64,000 nucleotides of DNA. Origin: Chlorops oryzae (Eukaryota > Arthropoda > Insecta > Diptera > Chloropidae). Under the pieces are notes generated by a model. It was not told where the DNA came from. It did no database searches and worked only from the letters and a program-made list of their open reading frames with translations. Below are positions 18,661 to 28,640 of the stretch, one piece after another. A program made the translations under genes and the position numbers. The number at the start of each line of letters is the position of its first letter. The stretch's first letter is position 1. Location of the stretch: the NCBI GenBank assembly GCA_020466095.1, contig CM035808.1:3360690-3424689 (forward strand), given 5' to 3'.

Positions 18661-19403
18661 TAAGGGGGTCTTCTCGTTGAGCAACTTTTTTTTCGACTTT
18701 TTTTTTTTGCATTTATTTATAGCTTGGGTAGTTGTGAATATGCCCCTAAAAGGATTTTTTGAAATTCGAAATAGTTTAGAGGATATAGCCTTCTTTGTCG
18801 AGCAAGATCTGCGCTAAAACGAGTAATTTTTGCGTTGCTTCAAACTTTAAACGCGTTTATCTCGAAACCACGTTTTTCGAACTGGCGGCCATGATATCTC
18901 CAGTTCAACTGAACCGATTTTCATGAAACAAAGTGGAATCGACGCAGAATTGTCACCATTCTCGGGTGAACCTCGACCATAATTTTAAAAAATTTTTTAC
19001 TATTTTTTTTTTTACACTAAACTACAAAAAAAAAGCCCGAAATTGAAATTTTTTTTTTGAATGGCCGCCATTTTGTCAAAAAAAATCACAAAATTAAGCT
19101 TGAGGTTCACCCGAGAATTACATCTATACTGATTATAACCCCGTTTTTTTTTTCCATTTCGGACGCTCCGGAGACCCGGAATCGTGGCCGCCGTGACGAC
19201 ACCTTTTTTTTCACCACCAACTTTGAAGTCTCATTACTTTTTGAACAGCCCACGTATCGAGGCAAAAAAAATTTTTTTTATTTACTTTGAACCTTTTGTA
19301 ATACAATAAATAAAAAAAGTTTTCAATTATTCTTTGCGTTTTCAAATAAGAATTTTTTTAAAAAGGGTCCAAAAAACGGGTTTTCAATGAGAAGACCCCC
19401 TTA
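18661..19403 (+). mobile_element. 0.75-kb inverted-repeat element, copy 1
   Basis: Terminal sequences AAGGGGGTCTTCTCGTTGAG and its partner TCAATGAGAAGACCCCCTT. The body contains AACTGGCGGCCATGATATCTC, GTTTCATGAAAATCGGTTCA and two stretches related to TCTCGGGTGAACCTC. A second copy in the opposite orientation at 37849-38600 is nearly identical through the body. No transposase can be read; probably non-autonomous. Confidence 0.8.
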
Positions 19404-20837
19404 AGAATTTTTTTTTCTGTGTCTTTCTTCTTCAGAAATCTTACTTTTCATAGGAAACAAGCTAGCACATGTCCTCTCAGAAGTCTATGAAGAAGTCAAG
19501 CAATGTAAAAAGGCATTTTTATGAACTTTTAATAGAACTTTGTAAACTTCTCCTCCCACAGCTTATAGCTACATACATATGTATACATATATCCAATGAA
19601 ATTACTGAAATATTCATAAGTGTCATTAAACGATTTATCCGAAAAGTGGGCAATTCCTTCATCGAAGTCATTAGAAAGACATTTATGAAATAAGCAATTA
19701 TTTTTTGCGTATTTTTTGAGACCACGATACACGTTTACATGCATTCATCTATTTACTTGTACATAATATATGCACACAGATAAACATGCATACATATTGA
19801 TGTGAACTATATATACACAGAGAGCACGTAGAACGTTATCTGTGATTTCGAATTACGATTGCAAAAGCAAAAAATAAAAAAAAAAAGGAAGGAAAATAGA
19901 AGCGAGATTAAAGCCACAAACTCCACTTGTCCACGATTATTTGGAGTATCGATTTAACGTTATTATGGGAATTTAATAAATGCTATTTTGACCATACATA
20001 TATGCCGTATATGTGTGTGTGACTGTTTTGGCCTCGATTGAGGTCGACTTGCCGTAAAACATTGACTCAATTACCTGAATACCAACAATTTCATTCTAAC
20101 GTTTCCAGATCATGAAGCGTTAAAAATTTTATTTCTTATTGATTTTTTTTTTTCGCTGCGTTCATTTATTGCTAACGTTTAACAATTAAAGCATAAACTA
20201 TAAACTAATTTGATTAAACTATTTGAATTAGTTTAAAATTTCTTTTCTACATTTTTAAATTTTATTTTCTAATTTTTTTTTTTTTTCTTTTTTCTTTCAT
20301 TAAAATTTTGTTTTCCGTCGTCCGCGAGCAATGCGTGCCAAAAGGTAAAATCGTTAACTGAAAAGAGAGTGTGTTGAAAATGATGAAAGTACTCGATGTT
20401 GTCGATGTGGACAGTTTGAAAGAAATGTTTCCGCATGCGCAATTGCAGATGTTTCACAAAATTATACTTATTTCGGCTTTTGATGAATCACGAGTAAATT
20501 GAAAGGAATTTTATTGAGCAAACTAAATTCACATTAGTATTCCAAGAACACAAAACAGACTATGAAAGCGGTTGGGATGGCATCGAGATGAAATAATTTT
20601 GAATCAAGGATTCAGTTAGACGGATGGCGAGAATTTTAAATTCCAACTCAACTCAGCAATTGATTGGAATTGGTTCGATATGCTTGCATGTGTTGAATAT
20701 TGGCAAGAAGTCATGTTAAACCTTTAAAAGAGTTCAAGCTACAAATCGAAATGATTCACAAATTTCGCACAGCAGTGTGCATGAAATTTCCGAAACCTCC
20801 TAACATTGAAGAAGAAGAAGGACACAGAAAAAAAATT
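19404..20837. other. Spacer between inverted arms, no gene recognised
   Basis: AT-rich sequence with short unconvincing open frames. It lies 5' of Sik2 (minus strand), so a non-coding Sik2 exon or promoter could be here. The block 19800-20060 has a more even composition than its surroundings, but I cannot identify a specific element. Confidence 0.35.
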
Positions 20838-21337
20838 CTTAAAAATACATTTTCTAAGTGGTATTTTTTTTTTTACTAGAAAATTGACTTTATGGCTTAA
20901 AGTTTTCATAGAAAATTAAAATTTTTGAAATTTTTAACTTTCAAGAAATCTCTTTTTTTATTTTTTATTACAAAATTAATTTTTGAATATGTGAGCAGTT
21001 AAAATAAATGACCGAAAATGCTTAAAATTCCTCTTTTTTGACTAATAAAAATATCAGTAATTGGGCTTAAAAATGTGTTTTTTTTCGAGAAACCTCCTTA
21101 AAGTCAACCGTCTATATTTCAATGCAAACATTTTATGCGTATGACTATAATTCAATTCAGCACCTAAAGGTATGCAATTAAAGGTTTAAGGAAAATGTCA
21201 GAGCTCGGATTTTGTTGACTTTTAAAAATTTTAAAGCATACTTTATGGGGTAAAGTTTTTTTCTTACCAACATTTTGCGAATAAGTTGAGGGAATTTGAA
21301 ACCCCCAACCCCCTTTCTAACTTCAAAAACATTCATA

Positions 21338-22630
21338 ACAGGTTGGCTGATAAGTCCCCGGTCTGACACATAGATGGCGTCGCTAGTATTAAATGCATAT
21401 TATTTTTATATAGTGGCAACCTTCAAATGATTCGTGTCAAAATTTGACGTCTGTAAGTCAATTAGTTTGTGAGATAGAGCGTCTTTTGTGAAGCAACTTT
21501 TGTTATTGTGAAAAAAAAGGAAAAAAAGGAATTTCGTGTTTTGAAAAAATACTGTTTTCTGAAGGGAAAAAATACAGTGGAAGCAAAAACTTGGCTTGAT
21601 AATGAGTTTCCGGACTCTGCCCCAGGAAAATCAACAATAATTGATTGGTATGCAAAATTCAAGCGTGGTGAAATGAGCACGGAGGACGGTGAACGCAGTG
21701 GACGCCCGAAAGAGGTGGTTACCGACGAAAACATCAAAAAAATTCACAAAATGATTTTGAATGACCGTAAAATGAAGTTGATCGAGATAGCAGAGGCCTT
21801 AAAGATATCAAAGGAATGTGTTGGTCATATCATTCATCAATATTTGGATATGAAAAAGCTCTGTACAAAATGGGTGCCGCGCGAGCTCACATTTGACCAA
21901 AAACAACAACGTGTTGAGGATTCTGAGCGGTGTTTGCAGCTGTTAACTCGCAATACACCCGAGTTTTTGCGTCGATATGTGACAATGGATGAAACATGGC
22001 TCTATCACTACACTCCTGAGTCCAATCGACAGTCGGCTGAGTGGACAGCGATCGGTGAACCGTCTCCGAAGCGTGGAAAGACTCAAAAGTCCGCTGGCAA
22101 AGTAATGGCCTCTGTTTTTTGGGATGGGCATGGAATAATTTTTATCGATTATCTTGAGAAGGGAAAAACCATCAACAGTGACTATCATATGTCGTTATTG
22201 GAGCGTTTGAAGGTCGAAATCGCGGCAAAACGGCCCCATATGAAGAAGAAAAAAGTGTTGTTCCACCAAGACAACGCACCGTGCCACAAGTCATTGAGAA
22301 CGATGGCAAAAATTCATGAATTAGGCTTCGAAATGCTTTCCCACCCACCGTATTCTCCAGATCTGGCCCCCAGCGACTTTTTCTTGTTCTCAGACCTCAA
22401 AAGGATGCTCGCAGGGAAAAAATTTGGCTGCAATGAAGAGGTGATCGCCGAAACTGAGGCCTATTTTGAGGCAAAACCGAAGGAGTACTACCAAAATGGT
22501 ATCAAAAAATTGGAAGGTCGTTATAATCGTTGTATCGCTCTTGAAGGGAACTATGTTGAATAATAAAAACGAATTTTGACAAAAAAATGTGTTTTTCTTT
22601 GTTAGACCGGGGACTTATCAGCCAACCTGT
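21338..22630 (+). mobile_element. Himar1-like mariner, 1293 bp, TA target duplication
   Basis: The terminal repeats begin ACAGGTTGGCTGATAAGTCC and are followed by CCGGTCT; the right end is the exact complement, 27 bp each. This matches what I recall of the Himar1 terminus. TA flanks both sides (21336-21337, 22631-22632). Length is close to the ~1.29 kb of irritans-subfamily mariners. The transposase frame inside is open from end to end. It interrupts a family A MITE, so it is the younger insertion. Confidence 0.95.
21508..22563 (+). pseudogene. mariner transposase, start codon lost
   Basis: Tc1/mariner DDE transposase of the irritans subfamily. The frame is open for about 350 codons and has the WVPRELT linker, catalytic Asp motifs MDETW, HQDNAPCH and YSPDLAPSDFF (the last two Asp 34 residues apart, D,D34D) and the usual ending LEGNYVE. 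It catalyses excision at the ends and insertion at TA. There is no ATG where the family starts: the frame runs through an A-rich leader (AAGGAAAAAAAGGAATTTCG) and the first in-frame ATG (MSTEDGE) lies about 55 codons in, after part of the DNA-binding region. Unless a non-AUG codon is used, this copy should not make full transposase, although its ends could be mobilised in trans. Confidence 0.9.
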
Positions 22631-23400
22631 TATTGAAAATAAAAATCGATTTGAATCTTAAATTTATGTTAGTTGAACAAGATTTTGACTCCATAAAGTA
22701 TGCTTTAAATTTATAAAATTCACCAAAATCCGAGCCCTAACTATTACAGATTAACAGAAAATATTTAATTTCAGCACCCAAAAGTATGCATTCAAATATT
22801 CAGAATTTTTCCGATAATGACCCGGGGTTTGGAATTTGTTGGCTTTTAAAAATTTAAAGCATATTTTATGGGGTAAAGTTTTTTCTTACCAACATTTTGC
22901 GAATAAGTTGAGGGAATTTGAAACCCCCAACCCCCTTTCTAACTTCAAAAAAATTCATATTGAAAATAAAAATCGATTTGAATCTTAAATTTATGTTAGT
23001 TGAACAAGATTTTGACTCCATAAAGTATGCTTTAAATTTATAAAATTCACCAAAATCCGAGCCCTAACTATTACAGATTAACAGAAAATATTTAATTTCA
23101 GCACCCAAAAGTATGCATTCAAATATTCAGAATTTTTCCGATAATGACCCGGGGTTTGGAATTTGTTGGCTTTTAAAAATTTAAAGCATATTTTATGGGG
23201 TAAAGTTTTTTCTTACCAACATTTTGCGAATAAGTTGAGGGAATTTGAAACCCCCAACCCCCTTTCTAACTTCAAAAAAATTCATATTGAAAATAAAAAT
23301 CGATTTGAATCTTAAATTTATGCTAGTTGAACAAGATTTGTACTCCATAAAGTATGCTTTACATTTATAAAAGTCAACAAAATCCGAGCTCTGGCTATAA
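22631..23400. repeat. 327-bp tandem duplication of MITE A half plus flank
   Basis: TATTGAAAATAAAAATCG starts at 22631, 22958 and 23285. The first two 327-bp units appear identical by eye and the third diverges after about 40 bp. Each unit contains the right half of a family A element, ~85 bp of flank (CAGCACCCAAAAGTATGC) and the left half of another family A element beginning GACCCGGGGTTTGG. The near identity points to a recent unequal exchange, or to an assembly duplication. Confidence 0.85.
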
Positions 23401-23420
23401 TTTTCTAAATGACTATTACC

Positions 23421-23662
23421 AGGGCTCGGATTTGACTTTTATAAATTTAAAGCATACTTTATGGGGCAAAATTTTGTTTTTCCTTAACAACAGTTTCCGA
23501 ATAAGTTTAGCGAAGTTGAACTTCACACGACTTTTCTAACTTGAAAAGAATTCATATTGAAGTTAAAAATCGCTTTGAATCTTAACTTTATTTGAGTTGA
23601 AAAAAATTTGTACTCCATAAAGTATGCTTTAAATTTATAAAAGTCAGCAAAATCCGAGCCCT
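23421..23662. mobile_element. Palindromic MITE, family A
   Basis: Begins AGGGCTCGGATTTGAC and ends AAATCCGAGCCCT, with the AAAGCATACTTTATGG signature and its complement near the ends. Confidence 0.85.
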
Positions 23663-23937
23663 TACTATTACAGATTAACAGAAATTATTTAATTTCAGCA
23701 CCCAAAAGTATGCATTCAAATATTAAGAATATTTCCGATAATGACAAATCAGTTCATCCTTGTAGTTTTGCCCATTTAATCACATCTTGAGGACGGGGTT
23801 TGAAATATGTGAGGATACCTTTTGGGCCTTAATTAAGATGCGTTTATAGAGCCTTAAAATGATATTAATTGGATTTTAAATATTCAAATGCATACCTTTA
23901 GGTGCTGAATTTAAATATTTTCTGTTGTCCAATTAAT

Positions 23938-24050
23938 AAGGGGTCGTCCATATATTACGTCATTATACGGGGGGAGAAGGGGGTCACGCGAATGATGACG
24001 CTTGATGATGAGGGGGAGGGGGGTCAATCCGCAATGATCACGTCATCGTC
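23938..24050. repeat. Possible relic of a GGGGTCGTCCAT-type repeat
   Basis: AGGGGTCGTCCATATATTACGTCA resembles a terminal word I recall from dispersed repeats of several arthropods, and a weak complementary word (ATCACGTCATCG) lies at 24037-24050. I cannot confirm the family. Confidence 0.3.
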
Positions 24051-24088
24051 TCTATCTTATTTACTTTTGCATTTTGGTATTTACTTTT

Positions 24089-24240
24089 GTCGAGACTAAA
24101 ATTTTCCTTTTTGAAATAGATAAGAGTAAGGAAAATTATGGGTATGGGTAACAAATACGCATTCCCAATCAAATTTGTCCCCCAAATATATAAAAAAGAA
24201 GAATTTTACTCTCGAGAAAAGAAAATTCCCCAGGAATATG
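24089..24240. mobile_element. MITE family B, truncated
   Basis: Carries the internal CGAGACTAAAATT ... ATTTTACTCTCGAGAAAAG pair and AATTCCCCAGGAATAT of family B, but lacks the outer CCCGATTCTG end on the left and the matching end on the right. Confidence 0.65.
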
Positions 24241-24857
24241 TATGTTTTTTCAATAAAAATTGACAAGACAAGGATAAAACAACATCAACACAATAGCGAC
24301 TGTTCTCTCCTCATGATTGATGAAAATGTTGTAGCCAGATTCCGTTATGGACTGTAAAATCTTAGCTATTTTAGCTGGCACTTAAGGGGGTTTCAACACA
24401 AAATGCTCCATATCAACCTTTTGTACCTATAAAGTCTATTTTCTACTAAAATATTTCCAATACATTTGACATCCAAATTATTGTGTACAAACATATAAAT
24501 GTATATATTTTTCCTTTTATAATGGTTGCGCTTAAAAGTACAATGCTCTATCATCTTACAATTCCACGCTCATATTATAGGTATATACATTAAAAAATTA
24601 TAATACAAATGTACATCCACCGATCAATTTTTGTACATTTAAGAATAAAATATTATATTTAAATAGAATTCGAAGAAAATGAACAAATTGCAGTAAATAT
24701 ATATATATATATATGTACATTCTAAAAGCTTAAGCAGGAAATACTAAATTTAGATTTAAAAACAATAAAATATAAAAAAAAAGTCAAATAGAAATAAATA
24801 AGGAGTAGATCATGTCACCCCTCTGAACACACAAAAAGGCGATTAGCTCGACTTCAA
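24241..24857. other. Downstream of the GPATCH2-like gene; likely 3' UTR
   Basis: AT-rich non-coding sequence with a TA microsatellite near 24696-24714. The part nearest 24857 is probably the 3' UTR of the minus-strand gene that stops at 24858. Confidence 0.4.
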
Positions 24858-27269
24858 CTATTTACGTGGAATAAAGTTCGTTTTGTTCGCATCCTTCCCA
24901 TCGTAGCAACGACGCTTAAAATCGCTAAGTAAAAGGCGAGTGTGAAGGCCATGCTGATCGATGCTAACCGATTGCGTCGTCTTGCTGCAAACATTAAAAA
25001 GATAAAGATGAAGATAAAGACCAAAAATATTACAAATTGAGTTTATGTATTGTGCACCGTCATATATGTACCTAGTCTTGGTGAGAACCGCACAGCCGCT
25101 ATCGATGGACATCTTAAGAGAGTAGAGCGTCGCCAGGTTGAGAAGGCTTTCATGCTCATAGATCTCAATGTCAGGTAATCGAATTTGAACTTGACGGGGA
25201 TCCTGAAGGAATCGTGCCAGTCGTTCGTTTACGCTTGTCTTGATACTAAAGCCCGCCCGTTCTCCTTTGACTCGACGACAACCGGCTCGAATTTCGCGAA
25301 CTTCTGGTGCCTGACTCGGCGATGGCAGGAATGGATTAGACGTTTCGCCGGACATTTCACTTTCGATTTGTTGCAGCGGAATGCTCAAGTCGCTGTTATA
25401 ACGTTCCTTATTAGCAGAACTGCAAAGTCCGAAATTCCTTCCAATTATCGTAATCGGTTCCGATGGCTGATAGCGCATTTCTGTTGGCTCATGTATTTCA
25501 AGTTGTGTCGACCATTCGCCACCGCTGCCTGACATTATTGTATCGTCTTCGGCCATCATTCCTTCGTCGGATTTATTTTGTGATGACGTACTTTTTTTGG
25601 TTAGCTTCCGTTTAGGATCGTTCGGGCCAATACCGGTTTCATTGCCCGGCCAATCCGTCAGTTCATCATCGCCTTCGCGATCCGTATCATTCGTTGAGTG
25701 TACATCATCCGATTCCGAAGAGCTTAACGAACTGGAACTGACGAAATCCTTAAAATCACAATCCATCGGATGTTGTTTATCGAGTGGAAACTGAAGTTGT
25801 TGCTGGATTTGTGAACGTCGTGCGGCACGATTGTTGGTCTTTTTCATACGATGACTATGGAATAACTGTTGTGTTGTCTCTTTTTGTTGTTGTTGTTGTT
25901 GTTGTTGTGAATTCTGTTGCGGCAAGCTCGTACTGGACTCAAGTTTTTCAACAATACTCGCAGCTAATTGGTCCTGATCAACGACAACATTGGACGAAGA
26001 AGATGTCTTTTGCTGCTGTGAGATTTTCTCGATCTTCGAGAGCAGTCCTTTGTTCAGTGGCAATAGCAACCGATCGCTATAGGGTTTCGATGTCGATGAG
26101 AAGCTACGAGGTCGCATACAACTATCGTCCATGTAAGTGTAACGTGGCATACTGGACGAATGAAGTTTCGCTTGATCCAAATGGTCATGATAGCGATCTC
26201 GATTCGAGCGTTTGCGCTTTCCACAAAAGAATAAATTTGATTTCGGCTCTGGCTTTAATACACGTTTCCGAATTGTTCCAGTATTCGCATTCAACGAACT
26301 TATGCCACTCGTACTCTCCAATAAATCATTCGGACCAACAATTGTTTCGCTTTCTATCGAAATTCGCTTTAATTTACGCTTCCGTCGAGCTTGGCTTGGC
26401 TTAAAGAACCTACAAAACGGGAATAACATAGAATTTCTTCGAAAAACAAAGCAATTTCGAAAACAAAACAATTAACCTTGCTGGACTAAAGGCCTCGTTC
26501 AGGGAGTCGGACTCTAAGCATTTGATAGCACTTAGTGATTTGTTTGGAAGGCGGGGAGTTATTTCTTCAGCTTCATCGGAACTAGGTAAGGGCAGCACTG
26601 CGCTTATATCTAATCCATCATGATTTGTTGTTGTTTTTGTATGATTACTTTGCGCTGCGTCTGTTGGACTGGATGAGTCCTCTGTTGGTTGTGGAGCACA
26701 CGCTGAAAATGGAAAATTTTTCGAAACGTAATTTTAGTAGGCATCAAACGAAAGCCTAAAAATGTACAACGAAAAAAAAAAAAAAAAACCAATCCACAAA
26801 ACTATTGAATAATCTACTATTGTAATCGTACAGATGGGCAACTCTGGTCGGTCAAATCGTTCACATTGCACATATTGAACAAAAGTGACACAAGTCAAAA
26901 ATCTTCAATTTCACGCTAATAAATATCCATAAATGGTTTCTTTACTGAAATAAATAATTTTTAATTGGATTTTCTTGTTTCTAGCTATTGATTAAAGCCG
27001 TTTTATCTCTCTTCATGTTTCAACTGAGGCTTTATTGGAACTGGTAAGAGAATTTTACGGGCTTTCGGAAAATTTTCCACGTTTGAGTTGTGTCACTTTT
27101 GCTTTCAATGTGCCATATGTAGAATGCCATTGTGTTTTATGAATAAATGGTACTTACGCAAATTCCCCGTTGATCTTGTTCTTCTCCTGTGCCCCCATCT
27201 TACACGTACACGATCCAAAAGCGACGTTTCTTCCAAAGCTATAGCCAAATCATGCGAGAATTGATCCAT
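24858..27269 (-). CDS. GPATCH2/GPATCH2L-like protein without a G-patch
   Basis: Four coding exons: 27269-27158, 26702-26477, 26409-25072, 24984-24858; GT-AG junctions, phases agree, total 1803 nt giving 600 residues with no frame error. The N terminus MDQFSHDLAIALEETS followed by a basic RRRTR patch resembles the GPATCH2 start. Further shared blocks are RRKRKLKRI, then a Ser-rich segment leading to STNDTDREGDDELTDW (vertebrate GPATCH2/2L have a TNDEGRQGDDEQSDW block), and ERLARFLQDPRQ (GPATCH2L has a similar ISDPRQ block). No G-patch glycine motif is visible at the C terminus, as in GPATCH2L. Human GPATCH2 has been linked to RNA helicase activation; a nuclear role is inference. A Gln run lies in the middle (CAA/CAG tract near 25880-25910). 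The promoter carries two adjacent DREs. An exon of ~446 codons holds most of the protein. Confidence 0.75.
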
Positions 27270-27336
27270 TTTACAATTTTACCCAAACTCATTTCTAGGG
27301 GTGATCGAATAATATTGATTGCCGATGTTTGCCATC

Positions 27337-27352
27337 TATCGATATATCGATA
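27337..27352. promoter_or_regulatory. Two adjacent perfect DRE sites (TATCGATA)
   Basis: TATCGATA at 27337-27344 and again at 27345-27352, back to back, about 70-85 bp upstream of the ATG of the GPATCH2-like gene (minus strand). DREF binds this palindrome at many Drosophila housekeeping promoters; another CGATA follows at 27356. Confidence 0.75.
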
Positions 27353-27392
27353 TCACGATATGTTTCCGCTACCAACAAGGGGAAAATCAGCC

Positions 27393-27780
27393 CAAGGCGT
27401 ATTTAACAAGGCGGTGCTGTCCTTCTTCGTTTTTTTTTTTTGTTTTTTCAACTCGGAAGTGTCAAATTTTGTATTGAATTTCGCAAGCTTACATCAAGGC
27501 ATATTTGACAAGGTGGTGGCTGTAGAATCTGCTCTTCTTCTTCCTTTTTTTTCAACTCGCCCTTTAGGTCTCTTCGCGTACTGCCCGAAAACTGCCCAAT
27601 TTTGTCCAATTTTCATACAGTTTTCAAAAAAGTGGGCAGTTTTGGGCAGCTTCGTGCAGTACGCGAACAGACCTACTGTCAAATGTAACAAAATGTAAGC
27701 AAATGTCAGTTGATTTTGACGTTTCAAAGTTTTTGACATGCTTTTTGCACTACTGCTAGCACCTTATTATATACGCCTTG
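27393..27780. mobile_element. Inverted-repeat MITE, family D, with internal partial copy
   Basis: Left end CAAGGCGTATTTAACAAGGC, right end CCTTATTATATACGCCTTG, complementary with a few changes. An internal TCAAGGCATATTTGACAAGG at about 27493 suggests one copy inserted into or duplicated within another. It also has an internal hairpin formed by GTCTCTTCGCGTACTGCCCG and GTGCAGTACGCGAACAGACC. Second copy at 45164-45383. Confidence 0.7.
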
Positions 27781-27930
27781 ACATGTAAAAAATAAATACA
27801 CGCTTTCTTTAATTTTTGAGAAATTTCTAGTTTATATGTACATATATGAAATGAAGAGAAGCCATAGATAGATCAGAAGACATAATTATTTGGAACTCTG
27901 CACGATTTAATTAAACATGGGCTTTATTAT

Positions 27931-28341
27931 AGCACTGACAGACATAGGTATTTTACAACATGATGGTGTGAAGTCTAGGTGACACACATAGGTATTTCTC
28001 AAAAGTCTACCATAGCCACCATAGACTTTTTATAGACTTCACACTACATTCACTACACTAATTTCAAGTAATTTATGCGAAATGCATGAAATTAATTCCA
28101 TCGTATGGATTTATATTACAAACAAACGATATTTCCATAGACTCTTTTGAGATAAAATCGAGGCTAAATGCTGCCAAAATGTGTTTATTGTTTTTGTTGT
28201 TTTAATTTTCAATTATCAGCTGTTTTAAAGAAGTCCACAATAGAAATCCACAATCAATTGTAGTGTGTCACCCCAACATAGACTTCTTTCATTGTAGTGT
28301 GAAGTCTATAGACTTTACACCATATGTCTGTCAATGCTATT
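27931..28341. mobile_element. Inverted-repeat MITE, ~410 bp
   Basis: Starts AGCACTGACAGACATAGGT and ends ACCATATGTCTGTCAATGCT, mutually complementary with few mismatches. Internal phrases GGTGTGAAGTCTA and TAGTGTGAAGTCTATAGAC extend the symmetry. It lies between the divergent GPATCH2-like and sol promoters. Confidence 0.7.
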
Positions 28342-28455
28342 AGATATAAACTTAAGACATTTGGCGGTATTACATTTGATAGCATAGTTAAATAATACAT
28401 TTTGTATTTATCACCTGACTCACAATCGAAATTGAGAGAGATGCGCTGGCGATGT

Positions 28456-28463
28456 TATCGATA
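28456..28463. promoter_or_regulatory. DRE site (TATCGATA) upstream of sol
   Basis: A perfect TATCGATA about 180 bp upstream of the presumed sol start codon at 28641. Confidence 0.6.
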
Positions 28464-28640
28464 GTGCCACCTATATTCTGTCAGCTCTAGGAAACAGTCT
28501 ATTGATAAGAACAAGAACGACAAAAGAAATGTTTTTTTTTTTGTAATGGCTTAAGTTATTTTGCTGGATTTTGAAATAAAGGATTAATTGAGCATGAGAA
28601 GAAGGCGGTGAAGCAAACTTACGAGAATACTAATGGAAAA

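Larger units (their letters stand above)
18063..21337. repeat. Large inverted repeat, arms ~590 and ~500 bp, spacer ~2.2 kb
   Basis: The sequence 18063-18655 reappears in reverse complement at about 20838-21337: GACATTTTCCTTAAACC, AGGTGCTGAATTG, CATAAAATGTTTG and AAAGCCATAAAGTCAATTT words are all mirrored. The spacer holds the 0.75-kb element (18661-19403) and ~1.4 kb of unassigned DNA. The right arm is cut at 21337 by the mariner. This may be a composite transposon or a foldback element. Confidence 0.7.
21200..22738. mobile_element. Palindromic MITE, family A, split by a mariner
   Basis: The left half (21200-21337) and right half (22631-22738) together make one family A element that starts AGAGCTCGGATTTTGTTGAC and ends AATCCGAGCCCT. 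The interruption at 21338-22630 is the mariner, inserted at an internal TA. Confidence 0.85.

Noticed and set aside
19469..19744. Overlapping ~70-codon frames on both strands
   Set aside because: They lie in the spacer of the large inverted repeat and have no homology, signal or splice context.
25784..26404. 206-codon open frame on the + strand
   Set aside because: It is the antisense shadow of the large GPATCH2-like exon (minus strand), which has homology and consistent splicing.
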